From Herminiimonas arsenicoxydans (lineage in GTDB: Bacteria; Pseudomonadota; Gammaproteobacteria; Burkholderiales; Burkholderiaceae_D), in assembly GCA_000026125.1 (NCBI GenBank), contig CU207211.1:496001-560000 (forward strand): a stretch of 64,000 nt of DNA, in the 5' to 3' direction. Both the position numbers and the translations under genes were made by a program. Of this stretch, positions 16,640-23,964 are shown one piece after another. Under the pieces are notes generated by a model. It had not been told where the DNA came from. It was given only the letters and a program-made list of their open reading frames with translations, and did no database searches. Positions within the stretch are counted from its first letter, which is position 1, and every line of letters begins with the position of its first letter.

Positions 16640-17173
16640 CTACTTGCGATTTCCGCGCGTTGTTGCCCGCTGTTGCTTCTGCGCTTGAACTAAGGCTTCC
16701 AACTTTTTTAAGTAGGCATTCTCCATGCGCAGCTGATTGATCTCGGCCAACAGATCCTCGCGGCTGCGGGTTTCATCATTGACGGAGCTCGGGAGTGGTG
16801 TAACGGGGGAATGAGGCATTCTTGGTGGTCTTCCACGTTTGCGTGGTTGGAGGGCGTCTATACCGCCGTTATGATAGCAGCGCTCCCATACGGCCACGCA
16901 TCCTTGGCTACGAATCCCAAAGGCGAGCCCCGTCTCTTGATACGACCATTGCTTCTTCCACATCTGCCGCAGCACACGCAACCGGAACTGCGCATCGTAA
17001 TGCTGGAATTTCTTCCTCAAACCAGCAATGCCGTGCTTCTGATAGGACGCCACCCACCGCGTCACCATCGTTGTCGAAACGCCGTTGCGGCGACCCACAA
17101 TGGCACATCCATCTGTGCCGGATAAATACTGCTCTACTACCGAAATCTTGAATTTCTCGTCGAATTTCGTCAT
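16640..17173 (-). CDS. IS150-group OrfA (DNA-binding)
   Basis: 177 residues with two helix-turn-helix modules (about 5-55, including GRRNGVSTTMVTRWVASYQ, and about 60-115) and a C-terminal leucine-rich coiled coil (LLAEINQLRMENAYLKKLEAL) that mediates OrfA/OrfAB oligomers. I place the start at the ATG at 17173 (MTKFDEKFKISVVEQYL), the family N-terminus, rather than nine codons upstream inside the inverted repeat. Confidence 0.88.
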   Translation of the reverse strand: MTKFDEKFKISVVEQYLSGTDGCAIVGRRNGVSTTMVTRWVASYQKHGIAGLRKKFQHYDAQFRLRVLRQMWKKQWSYQETGLAFGIRSQGCVAVWERCYHNGGIDALQPRKRGRPPRMPHSPVTPLPSSVNDETRSREDLLAEINQLRMENAYLKKLEALVQAQKQQRATTRGNRK

Positions 17174-17259
17174 TAAAAAACCCCAAAAGTTGGTGTCCAA
17201 TTTTTGGGGTTCAGTTCAATACAGCGGTCTTTTAAATAAGCAGTTACATTAGAACGTGG

Positions 17260-17408
17260 TTACGTCATTTGCAAAATGATAGCCAGAACCAAAAATCCCA
17301 ACACTAGAAACTTGCTGTAACTAGGGATGTTTTTTATTTTCCCTTCCTCTTAAAGTACACATCGCCGGTGAATGCGATGACCAAGAATATAGGGACAAAT
17401 ACCAGAAT
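17260..17408 (-). pseudogene. Possible broken two-TM small ORF
   Basis: On the reverse strand, just after the lipoprotein gene, one frame reads a hydrophobic ILVFVPIFLVIAF segment followed by FKRKGK and a stop. A -1 shift at the A-rich tract near 17340 continues into NIPSYSKFLVLGFLVLAII and then a stop. Joined, this is a plausible 50-residue hairpin membrane protein. No ATG opens it. Very tentative; otherwise the 205-bp gap is empty. Confidence 0.25.
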
Positions 17409-17423
17409 ACGGATGGGGCATTG

Positions 17424-18356
17424 TCAATGTGGTGCCTTGCCAGCCTTGCACCATTCTCTCCACTCATCCAGCTGATCGAAGGAAATCGGTGCATCAGGAC
17501 CTACTTCCTTGCGGCGAGCCGCCGTCCATTGATCGACACAACTGTCCGTATTCAATCCCGCAACCGCTGGCTGGGCAGCTTGCAGACGATCCTCCACCAG
17601 GACGCCGTCTTTGTAGACCTTGTCGTTGAGCAAGTTACCATCGGCCCCCCATTGCTGGAAATTCCCATGTGGCTTGCCCGAGCGCCATTCGCCACGACCA
17701 GTGCGCTTGCCGGTTTGGCGGTCGAACGACTCTTCGATGCCATCCTTCACGCCATCAGTCGCTTCGTTCGTATAGATCAAGTGGGAACCGTCTGGCAAGT
17801 ATTGAACAAGCTTCCCGTGCGGGACACCGACTTTCCATTTCTGGCGCAATACCAGCTTGCCGTTGCTAGGGTTGGACACTTCCAGCTTGTCATCCAATTC
17901 CCCGTCCTTGAATGTGGCCGCCACTAAAACATCTGATTTGCCCGGCACATACAGCGTGGCTGGGCCTTCTGCCGATCCTTTCACATAGGCGATTTCACTC
18001 ATGACGATCTCACTTTGAGGAAGGCGGCAAATAGCCTTGCCGTCAAAGAGCCCCGCTCTTATGTCGACATCACAGAAGTAGCGCTGCAAGGGATGCTCTA
18101 AATGCTTGCCCAGTCCCAAATGTGCAGCTGTTTTCAGTTGGCTGACGATGCGATTGAGTACAGGCGTACTCAAGCCACTGACGTTGGTAAGCTTGCCATT
18201 GAAGGGTTCATTCGCACCTTCCTCGTAGATCTTGCCATTGACGACTTCGACATGGCGTTGATCTAATATCTTTTCTTGGCCGCAAGCTGCCAAAGCGGCA
18301 AGCACACACGCACCGCCGACAACGCGCAGGGCGTTCGTCCAATTCACATTCATCAT
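17424..18356 (-). CDS. Lipoprotein with YwqK/MORN-like repeats
   Basis: 310-residue putative lipoprotein. The signal peptide ends in a lipobox (VLAALAAC, Cys at about 25). The body has repeats with a G-x-W/F-x-x-G-x-P-H-G-x pattern: KWKVGVPHGKLVQYLPDGS and EWRSGKPHGNFQQWGADGN, as in the YwqK/MORN-type family, whose members are often called antitoxins without proof. The start at 18356 (double ATG) gives a proper signal peptide; an upstream in-frame start would spoil it. Probably anchored in the outer membrane. A small gene pair follows upstream on the same strand. Function unknown. Confidence 0.75.
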   Translation of the reverse strand: MMNVNWTNALRVVGGACVLAALAACGQEKILDQRHVEVVNGKIYEEGANEPFNGKLTNVSGLSTPVLNRIVSQLKTAAHLGLGKHLEHPLQRYFCDVDIRAGLFDGKAICRLPQSEIVMSEIAYVKGSAEGPATLYVPGKSDVLVAATFKDGELDDKLEVSNPSNGKLVLRQKWKVGVPHGKLVQYLPDGSHLIYTNEATDGVKDGIEESFDRQTGKRTGRGEWRSGKPHGNFQQWGADGNLLNDKVYKDGVLVEDRLQAAQPAVAGLNTDSCVDQWTAARRKEVGPDAPISFDQLDEWREWCKAGKAPH

Positions 18357-18464
18357 GGTTTGTTCTTTATAGGTAAGTCGGAGCAAGGCATACGGCTTCA
18401 GCAATCAAGCTGTGTCCGATGCCGAGCACCTGGTTTGTTAGGTAGGGGGGAAGGCATCGGATAA

Positions 18465-18485
18465 ACGGCGGGTAAAACCCGCCGT
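18465..18485 (-). terminator. Hairpin after the 68-residue gene
   Basis: Perfect 8-bp GC-rich stem ACGGCGGG (18465-18472) and CCCGCCGT (18478-18485) with a 5-base loop, just past the stop of the reverse-strand gene at 18496. The T run is weak, so efficiency is uncertain. Confidence 0.6.
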
Positions 18486-18495
18486 ATGCTTAGGA

Positions 18496-18702
18496 TTATT
18501 TTTGCCGCCGCTTCTGTTCTTCTTCCAGACGTTTCTTTTGTTCTATGGCTTGATCACCAATGGTAACTGCAGCCTTGCCGGCAAAAATGGCTGTATTGGC
18601 GACAGCAATGCCGGCCACTTTGGCTGCTGCCTTGGCTTTATCGGCAAAGCCAAAGGAAAACCGAAAATCATCGACGCTGTCGCCGATCTTGAAGAAATCC
18701 AT
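18496..18702 (-). CDS. Small Ala/Lys-rich protein, unknown
   Basis: 68 residues: an N-terminal FFKIGDSVDDFRFSFGFADKAKAA part, a central weakly hydrophobic alanine-rich stretch (KVAGIAVANTAIFAGKAAVTIG) and a highly charged C-terminal helix (EQKKRLEEEQKRRQK). The ATG at 18702 has a strong GGGGGAG ribosome site. It follows the zinc-finger gene at 18729 by 26 bp, so the two are probably cotranscribed. No family recognised; the central segment could insert in or lie on a membrane. Confidence 0.7.
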   Translation of the reverse strand: MDFFKIGDSVDDFRFSFGFADKAKAAAKVAGIAVANTAIFAGKAAVTIGDQAIEQKKRLEEEQKRRQK

Positions 18703-18728
18703 GTTCACTCCCCCTGTATCAAGTGAGA

Positions 18729-18899
18729 TCAATATTCATCGACCTTGCCGCTGCCTTCGCATTCAGGGCAGGGTACGCGTGCGCGGCTGTTGCCGGCACA
18801 GACCGGGCAACTGGTGGGATGGTCGTCATCACCGTATTCGAGCGGACACGGGATCTGGCCTTTGCCCTTGCATTCGGGACACTTCACTTCGTTGCTCAT
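18729..18899 (-). CDS. 56-residue DnaJ-type zinc-finger protein
   Basis: A short gene that is easily missed. The protein has two CxxCxGxG-like knuckles, CPECKGKGQ (7-15) and CPECEGSGK (44-52), plus a central CPVCAGNS (31-38) and Cys18, the zinc-binding arrangement of the DnaJ cysteine-rich domain. It should be a compact zinc-binding protein, possibly a chaperone-like adaptor. The ATG at 18899 has a perfect AAGGAG site seven bases upstream. It heads a two-gene unit with the 68-residue gene. Partner and role are unknown. Confidence 0.8.
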   Translation of the reverse strand: MSNEVKCPECKGKGQIPCPLEYGDDDHPTSCPVCAGNSRARVPCPECEGSGKVDEY

Positions 18900-19029
18900 T
18901 TTTAAATCTCCTTGTCAAAATTGAAATTTCATTCATTGCTCAGCCAAAGATTCCTGAGGGAAATATATTAACATTGCTACTCAAACTCTGTAGACCTAAA
19001 GTCATCTAAAAAGCAATCTTTGGCCTGTT

Positions 19030-19266
19030 ATGACCAAAGATTCCAAACACTCCGATGATGTGTCTCTCAGGCAGAAATACGGCTCAAGGCTACGTTTCGC
19101 ACGCGAAGCATTAGGTATTTCGCAGGAAGCTTTAGCTGAAAAAGCCGGATTGCACAGAACCTATATCGGGCAGGTTGAGCGTGGCGAGCGCAACATCTCT
19201 ATCGATAATCTGGAGAGGCTGGCAGATGCCGTTGGTGAACAGCTCTGGGAAATGTTGCGTCCGTAA
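19030..19266 (+). CDS. Xre-family regulator
   Basis: 78-residue single-domain helix-turn-helix protein of the Cro/CI (Xre) type. The HTH_3 domain spans about 14-70: YGSRLRFAREALGISQEALAEKAGLHRTYIGQVERGERNISIDNLERLADAVG. This small form with the RTYIGQVERGERN recognition helix is common in mobile elements and restriction systems. It is divergent from the zinc-finger gene and convergent with the RDF-like gene, so it probably regulates one of the flanking mobile-element units. The ATG at 19030 lacks an obvious ribosome site. Confidence 0.87.
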   Translation: MTKDSKHSDDVSLRQKYGSRLRFAREALGISQEALAEKAGLHRTYIGQVERGERNISIDNLERLADAVGEQLWEMLRP

Positions 19267-19278
19267 AGTGCTGTGTAA

Positions 19279-20181
19279 TTAGGCATCAACGTTCGCTACC
19301 TTCGCATTGAGTTTTTCACGCAGTCCGACTTTCTCTTCAATGCAGGTTCTAGTCACGCTGCCTGCAGTGTCCGTCTCGCCCTCCGTAAAAAATTCTTCAA
19401 TCACCTCCGGTCTTTCTTCTTCCGAATCTTCAAACGCACCGTTGTTGAGTCCTTCGCGAGCGACCACATCCAAGGCAGCCTGCTCATAGCCACCAGATTG
19501 ACGACGCTCATTAAGTTGTCTGGCTTGTGCAAACGCTTCTTCTATCGTCAGTCCTTCCCTGACAGTAATATCCACGTAATAAATGGCAGAGCGGTGGCTG
19601 AGCGTCGTACTCTTGCCGCGCAGTCGTAACTCCAACGGCAGACATGCCAGCAGATTGCCGGATGCCGCCTGGTAATAGCTGAGTCTTGCCGCCAGCGTCC
19701 GAATACTGTTGAAACCAGTCGTTCTAAAAATGAACGTCCCCATTTCTTCTGCATCACCAATCATCACGTTCAGACGACCATAGGGTTTGCACGCTCCGCC
19801 TTTGGCGAGATCACAACCTTCTGGTGAAGGGCAGGGCAGTGTTTGCATGCCTGTCGCGGTGTAACGCTTGCATGTTTCACCGTTGCCGACACACAGAGGC
19901 CGTCCGCTTTGACGATCGAACATGCTGTACTCGGCGCGCAGATTTAAATCCGGTTCATTGAACAGAAAGCGAATTGGAATCGAGCGCAGCTTGTCGCTGC
20001 CAGACGACTTGCGCAGTGCTTCATCCAAGGGATGATTGACCCAGCCATCACGGTTCTGCACTTGCGACGTGATGGTGAATTGATCATCCTTTTCTGGGAG
20101 GCGCTTGCCTTGTTTCTCGACGACCTTGCCGATAGAGATCCGTCCGATGACGGGTGGGGTAATGGCGAGTCCTTTGATCAT
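19279..20181 (-). CDS. Recombination directionality factor-like protein
   Basis: 300-residue cytoplasmic protein often annotated as a hydrolase or metal-binding protein on plasmids and integrative elements, and related to phage recombination directionality factors. Four cysteines form a likely metal site: CVGNGETCKRY and CPSPEGCDLAKGGAC (about 97-132). The N-terminus MIKGLAITPPVIGRISIGKVVEK is characteristic of the group. An ACAGC tract lies before the ATG at 20181; the site is weak. It is the third of three reverse-strand genes with YqaJ and DUF932, a set common in conjugative elements. Function here unproven. Confidence 0.7.
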   Translation of the reverse strand: MIKGLAITPPVIGRISIGKVVEKQGKRLPEKDDQFTITSQVQNRDGWVNHPLDEALRKSSGSDKLRSIPIRFLFNEPDLNLRAEYSMFDRQSGRPLCVGNGETCKRYTATGMQTLPCPSPEGCDLAKGGACKPYGRLNVMIGDAEEMGTFIFRTTGFNSIRTLAARLSYYQAASGNLLACLPLELRLRGKSTTLSHRSAIYYVDITVREGLTIEEAFAQARQLNERRQSGGYEQAALDVVAREGLNNGAFEDSEEERPEVIEEFFTEGETDTAGSVTRTCIEEKVGLREKLNAKVANVDA

Positions 20182-20196
20182 GCTGTGTTCCTTAAT

Positions 20197-20226
20197 AAAA
20201 AAACCCAGCCTCTACAAGAGACTGGG
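20197..20226 (-). terminator. Terminator after yqaJ-type gene
   Basis: Reverse-strand stem of 10 bp with one mismatch, CCCAGTCTCT and AGAGGCTGGG around a TGT loop (20204-20226), followed by seven T residues. Good rho-independent terminator between the YqaJ and RDF-like genes. Confidence 0.85.
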
Positions 20227-20289
20227 CGGCATAAAAGCCATCCGACCGGATAGCGGTGGATGGAGAATGGTGTTGCAGGGATGTGTGAA

Positions 20290-21291
20290 CTACGTTGTGA
20301 CGAGAAAGCGGCGGCTGCCAGGCTTGGTTATTGGATAGCGGGCAGGAAGATCGGGTTGGTCCAGCAGTAGTGTGGCCATATCCAAGGCCAGGCTATCCTT
20401 GGAGCGTTTCCAACTGACGCTGCCAGTCTCGAACACGGCATTGCTGGCGTCACCCATGCGTTGCTGGATTTTCTGTTTCAGTTTGGACTCCAGTAGTTGT
20501 CGCTGAGTGATTTCTTCTCGCACCAGTACCAGGTCGGCAAAGGTGCTGGAGTAGTCACGGTCATCCGTCAGATCAAGGCGTTGACCTGCATCAGTTGGAT
20601 ACAGACAGCGCAATGCCGTATCAGCCGAATCAGATCCATCCGCCGGTGGCGGGGTATCCGTTTCCACGTACTGCCAGAAGCGGCGTTCCAGCTCAATGAG
20701 TCCGGCAATCAAGACATCATCGCGCTCAATGCGGGTGACACGAATCTCTTGACCGCAGACCAACACGCAAACGTCAGCCGCCGCTTTACCGGTGACAGCC
20801 AATTGATGCTGGACCTGGCAGACCACATACTCAGGTACGCCATCACGCCATAGACGGGCACCGAACTCACCAGCAGTTTTGCATTCAAGGATCTGAACGT
20901 CCGGCGCACCAACCACTTCACGATCAATATTGGCCAGCATCCATGCCTTGTCCGGATCGGGATGCTGCAAGACTGCATTGATCTTGCGTACCCGGTTGCC
21001 GGTACGACGGGTGTAATGTGCGGCAACGATAGGTTCCAGCAGCGTGCCCCAATACATCGGACTGGTTTCATCATTCGGATCAATCTTGGGCAAACCACCA
21101 TCCCGCCCAGTCTTGATCATCCACAGCTCCAACTGAGACTGATACGGATTCAGACCAACGGCAGCAGCGGCATCGCTGCTGCCTATGCCGCCCTTACGTA
21201 CTGCGAGCCAATGATCACGGCTCAATTCCTTTGTTGATACCAGCCGTAATGCTGGCGGTTTCCTTTTTGGTGCAATCGCAGGATGATTCAT
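20290..21291 (-). CDS. YqaJ-family viral recombinase/exonuclease
   Basis: 333-residue nuclease of the YqaJ/lambda-exonuclease (PD-(D/E)xK) family, which resects double-stranded DNA for single-strand annealing. Motifs are WLAVRKGGIGSSDAAAAVGL near the N-terminus, ANIDREVVG (Asp) and the catalytic LECKTAG (ExK), then QVQHQLAVTG. The ATG at 21291 has GAGGAG seven bases upstream; an earlier in-frame start runs into the preceding terminator and is rejected. It resembles the recombination module of plasmids and ICEs, where it pairs with a single-strand annealing protein; none is visible here. Confidence 0.88.
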   Translation of the reverse strand: MNHPAIAPKRKPPALRLVSTKELSRDHWLAVRKGGIGSSDAAAAVGLNPYQSQLELWMIKTGRDGGLPKIDPNDETSPMYWGTLLEPIVAAHYTRRTGNRVRKINAVLQHPDPDKAWMLANIDREVVGAPDVQILECKTAGEFGARLWRDGVPEYVVCQVQHQLAVTGKAAADVCVLVCGQEIRVTRIERDDVLIAGLIELERRFWQYVETDTPPPADGSDSADTALRCLYPTDAGQRLDLTDDRDYSSTFADLVLVREEITQRQLLESKLKQKIQQRMGDASNAVFETGSVSWKRSKDSLALDMATLLLDQPDLPARYPITKPGSRRFLVTT

Positions 21292-21313
21292 GGAGCGACT
21301 CCTCAAATAAAAA

Positions 21314-21342
21314 GCCCGACGGCGGGATAAGCGCAATCGGGC
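21314..21342 (-). terminator. Terminator after the DUF932 gene
   Basis: Stem GCCCGA (21314-21319) and TCGGGC (21337-21342) with a longer loop that can pair internally. On the reverse strand it is followed by TTTTTATTTG. It separates the DUF932 and YqaJ genes. Confidence 0.65.
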
Positions 21343-21405
21343 AGGGGTGTGAGACAGATAGGTAGAGATGACTAAGCAGTCAGGCACAAAGATGTGGAAC
21401 GAGCG

Positions 21406-22365
21406 TCAGCCAATCATCAGCAATGCCTGGTCTAATGCCTTCTGTTTAAGATGCGCTCCCTGACCAAACCAGGCAGATTCCAGTCGATGATCGGTACTGC
21501 GCGCACGTCGTTCATGATCGATAAACTCGGTTACTGAATTCAGCAGGCCCAGTGCCGTTCCCTTGGAAGAAGCCAGTTCTGCGCCCTTGCCATGCCCATC
21601 GAACATCGCCATGGCTTTCGTCATGGCGCGTTCGTTGGTGTGGCCGGAGGCAGTTTTACTTTGGTCGGTAAAGACCCGCAGGTAGTAGTTCTGTACTTCT
21701 TTTGATTTGACCTTCCGATCACTCAAACCCTTCATGCGGTACATGAAGGTATCCCAGGTCGATACGGAAATGCCGAGTTGCTGTTTGACTGCCTGGGGAT
21801 CAAAGGATGTGCTGTGCGGGACTTTGACGGCACCGTTGCTGCCAGACAGCGCGACCGCCAGTGTGTTGTTGCACACCACACGGATCGACGTGAACTGCGC
21901 GGTGGTCGCCAGCGTGCCGTCACAGGCGGTGGCCAGCAGCACATAGCCATTCGTTACATCGTTGCCCTTGATGGTGGACGATTGTCCGGTACGCGCTAAT
22001 GCCCAGATCTTGCGACCACCTTTCAAGACGCCAGCTGTCTCAAGCTCGAAGCCGGAGATCTCAGTCAGGTCGCGATAGAACTCCAGAATCTCACGGGGTT
22101 GAACGACCTGATAGCGTTGACCGACGACCGATAAAGGTTCGTTGGTGTCGGAGCGGAACAGCACCTTGTTCTCCGGGAAGGACATGATGGCACCGAGATT
22201 GCCGACGCTTTCCGTCATGAAGCGCACCGGTGCTTCGCGTATGTCCCAGTCCATGCCGGCTTGCTTGGCCCAGACTTCGAGCGGTTGTTTGGCGGTGAGT
22301 TGATTGCCTAGACCATGCCAGGGTGTTGCGCCGACATAGGCCATGTTGTGTAAAAGATGTGCCAT
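21406..22365 (-). CDS. DUF932 (YdjQ/phage-plasmid LGT) family protein
   Basis: 319 residues, the DUF932 family found widely on phages, plasmids and ICEs. Family motifs are visible: NMAYVGATPWHGLGNQL near the N-terminus, SVVGQRYQVVQPREILEFYRDLTE, and FTSIRVVCNNTLAVAL. The start at 22365 (MAHLLHNMAYVG) has AAGGAAA upstream. It is thought to act in DNA metabolism of mobile elements, but the biochemical role is unknown. It is first in the DUF932-YqaJ-RDF-like series, each gene with its own ribosome site and a terminator between. Confidence 0.86.
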   Translation of the reverse strand: MAHLLHNMAYVGATPWHGLGNQLTAKQPLEVWAKQAGMDWDIREAPVRFMTESVGNLGAIMSFPENKVLFRSDTNEPLSVVGQRYQVVQPREILEFYRDLTEISGFELETAGVLKGGRKIWALARTGQSSTIKGNDVTNGYVLLATACDGTLATTAQFTSIRVVCNNTLAVALSGSNGAVKVPHSTSFDPQAVKQQLGISVSTWDTFMYRMKGLSDRKVKSKEVQNYYLRVFTDQSKTASGHTNERAMTKAMAMFDGHGKGAELASSKGTALGLLNSVTEFIDHERRARSTDHRLESAWFGQGAHLKQKALDQALLMIG

Positions 22366-22519
22366 GAGTGTTTCCTTATATTTGGTATGCACGTGACGAT
22401 GCCGTTGAGTCAACTCAGCAGAAAGGGGCATGCAGGGAATGTAATGTGAGATTTTTACTAAAGCGGCGATGGATCATCGCCAGAGGGCGCGCGGGTGGTA
22501 AAGGGATTACTTGAATAAA

Positions 22520-22912
22520 TCAGGTATGGTGATTACCAAACGTGTGGCCGCAATCCAGACACACGTAATTGTCGAATACAGTGTCATCGATCACTTCACC
22601 TAGTTTTGCGCCAGTTGCACAACCCACCGAACCACCGATGAGTCCACCCAAGAGTGCGCCTGCTATTCCACCGAGTGCTGCACCCAATGGTCCTGCGATG
22701 AGTCCCGCTGTGGCACCTATGTTTGCTCCACTGGCGATACCAGCAAAACCAGCGGTGGTCCCTGCTGCAGTACCAATGATGCCACCGGCTTTACGGCCGT
22801 AGTCTTTCTTTTCGATGCGCATCGATTCGCATCGTGGGCATTGCAGAATCGATGTGGCTGCTTTGGTTGGTGCTACGAGGTTTGGTTGGAACGGTGTGCC
22901 TATTGTTTCCAT
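22520..22912 (-). CDS. Glycine-zipper protein with zinc-ribbon cysteines
   Basis: 130 residues. A long glycine-zipper hydrophobic region (about 45-100, with repeats such as GIIGTAAGTTAGFAGIASGA and GALLGGLIGGSVG) indicates a membrane-inserting or oligomer-forming segment. It is flanked by two Cys pairs, CPRCES (26-31) and CLDCGH (119-124), which together could form a zinc ribbon. The ATG at 22912 has GGAG upstream; an earlier in-frame start does not. No signal peptide. It resembles small mobile-element proteins of unknown function. Confidence 0.7.
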   Translation of the reverse strand: METIGTPFQPNLVAPTKAATSILQCPRCESMRIEKKDYGRKAGGIIGTAAGTTAGFAGIASGANIGATAGLIAGPLGAALGGIAGALLGGLIGGSVGCATGAKLGEVIDDTVFDNYVCLDCGHTFGNHHT

Positions 22913-23216
22913 AGTGATCTCCAAGTGAGTGATGGCATTGAATAATTCAACTAAGCAATGACTACTGCTTAATCTCACGTTAGGGATATATGGTTGAAAT
23001 TGTTTTCAATCCGTATTCAAGACGCCTGTAGGTCGCAGCTTTCGCCGGACAGCGGAAACTGGATCAGTTAGAAAGTCCAATCAGCGAGCAAATCAATTCC
23101 ATGAATTAATTGAGTGATCCTCGGGCAAATGGCAACGGACCAATTCCGGCAACTGCATCACACTGAAAACAGTCAGACCGCTAATTTACTATTGGTGCAC
23201 TCGACGAGAAAGTTAA
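22913..23216. other. Gene-free gap
   Basis: About 300 bp between the glycine-zipper gene and the His-rich frame. I see no ORF, strong hairpin or repeat; the region upstream of 22912 should hold that gene's promoter. It is probably the junction between the recombination module and the metal modules. Confidence 0.5.
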
Positions 23217-23438
23217 ATGGGTATTTGGCTGCACATTACAGAAAGGCATGCCCATGTTCACACGCACGATGTAGACATGCATGATCACAGACACTCGCAT
23301 GATGAACGCCATCAGCATCCGCATGATTTCGAACGGGATGAGAAAGAACCGCATACTCATCAACACCATCATCTACTATTGAAGCATAGCCACGCGCATA
23401 TCCTGTTATTCATCACCGCCATATCTACTAATTTTTGA
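23217..23438 (+). pseudogene. Small histidine-rich protein, apparently frameshifted
   Basis: Open frame of 73 codons with extremely His-rich sequence: HAHVHTHDVDMHDHRHSHDE, then HQHPHDFERDEKEPHTHQHHH. Related small His-rich proteins that I recall end in a P-x-x-HHRH pattern. Here that tail, PVIHHRH, is present but in another frame, suggesting a one- or two-base indel near 23400; the present end ILLFITAIS is then artefactual. If expressed it would bind Zn, Co, Ni or Cd. It ends near the cad/pbr regulator. Confidence 0.45.
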
Positions 23439-23451
23439 TTGGGTTATTCAG

Positions 23452-23883
23452 TTACTGAAGTTTGTCGTGGCAAACGCACCCATGTTCGTCAGTTGGCACA
23501 TTCAGATTTTGAAGAATGCCGCAGTCGCGAGTTGAGTGTGGTCCTGAGCATTGATTTCGCAAGGTGAGCAATTGTTGTTCGAGATTCAGCAGCATTTTTA
23601 CGCGTGCTTGGATTTCTACAATATGCAAGTCCAGTAAATCATCGACGTTCTGGCAGCCGGCAGCAGGGTTACTCTGCAGATCGAGCAAAATACGTATGTC
23701 AGCCAAGCTCATTTGCAACGACCGGCAATGCCGTATGAACTGAAGGCGCTCTTGGTGATGGATTTGATACTCACGGTATCCATTAGCTTTACGTGCTGGG
23801 GCTGCCAATATTCCCGATTTTTCGTAGTAGCGGATAGTTTCGACATCACACCCGGTCTTCGTCGCTAATTCACCAATTTTCAT
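23452..23883 (-). CDS. pbrR: MerR-family Pb/Cd-responsive regulator
   Basis: 143-residue MerR-family activator, CadR/PbrR subgroup. The HTH is at the N-terminus (MKIGELATKTGCDVETIRYYEKSGIL), followed by the coiled dimer helix. Metal-ligand cysteines include Cys78 (NPAAGCQNVDD) and the C-terminal loop pair CSGPHSTRDC (about 115-124), matching Cd/Pb sensors rather than mercury or copper sensors. The start is one of two adjacent ATGs; 23883 gives better spacing from GGAG. It is divergent from the P-type ATPase and binds the palindrome between them. CadR and PbrR cannot be separated with certainty; the LspA gene downstream favours the Pb type. Confidence 0.85.
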   Translation of the reverse strand: MKIGELATKTGCDVETIRYYEKSGILAAPARKANGYREYQIHHQERLQFIRHCRSLQMSLADIRILLDLQSNPAAGCQNVDDLLDLHIVEIQARVKMLLNLEQQLLTLRNQCSGPHSTRDCGILQNLNVPTDEHGCVCHDKLQ

Positions 23884-23901
23884 CATAATCTCCAAAAAAA
23901 C

Positions 23902-23932
23902 TTGACCCTGTAGCGGCTACAGGGTGTTTACT
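23902..23932 (+). promoter_or_regulatory. MerR-type promoter/operator of the Pb/Cd operon
   Basis: A -35 box TTGACC (23902-23907) and a -10 box TTTACT (23927-23932) are 19 bp apart, the long spacing typical of MerR-activated promoters. Between them is a perfect inverted repeat ACCCTGTAG-CGG-CTACAGGGT (23905-23925). It is placed to be activated by the divergent regulator. Confidence 0.92.
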
Positions 23933-23964
23933 CAGCATACATCATCTGGAAAGTGGAGCAAAGA

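Larger units (their letters stand above)
15769..17218 (-). mobile_element. IS150-group IS3-family element, complete
   Basis: 1450-bp element. Terminal inverted repeats begin TGAACTGACCCCAAA at 15769 and read TGAACTGAACCCCAAA inward from 17218. It is flanked by a 4-bp duplication ATAC (15765-15768 and 17219-17222). It encodes orfA and orfB on the minus strand. Both ends and the duplication are intact, so insertion looks recent. Confidence 0.93.
15755..17233 (+). terminator. Rho-independent terminator split by an IS element
   Basis: AAAAGACCGC (15755-15764) and GCGGTCTTTT (17224-17233) form a perfect 10-bp stem once the element at 15769-17218 and one ATAC duplication are removed; the loop would be ATACA. 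This is the natural terminator of the 652-residue gene, interrupted in its loop. Confidence 0.85.

Noticed and set aside
17424..18356. Calling the YwqK-like lipoprotein an antitoxin
   Set aside because: The family label is not supported by any toxin gene next to it here.
23181..23372. Met-rich reverse-strand frame opposite the His-rich gene
   Set aside because: It is the antisense shadow of the His codons (CAT/CAC read as ATG/GTG); no support as a gene.
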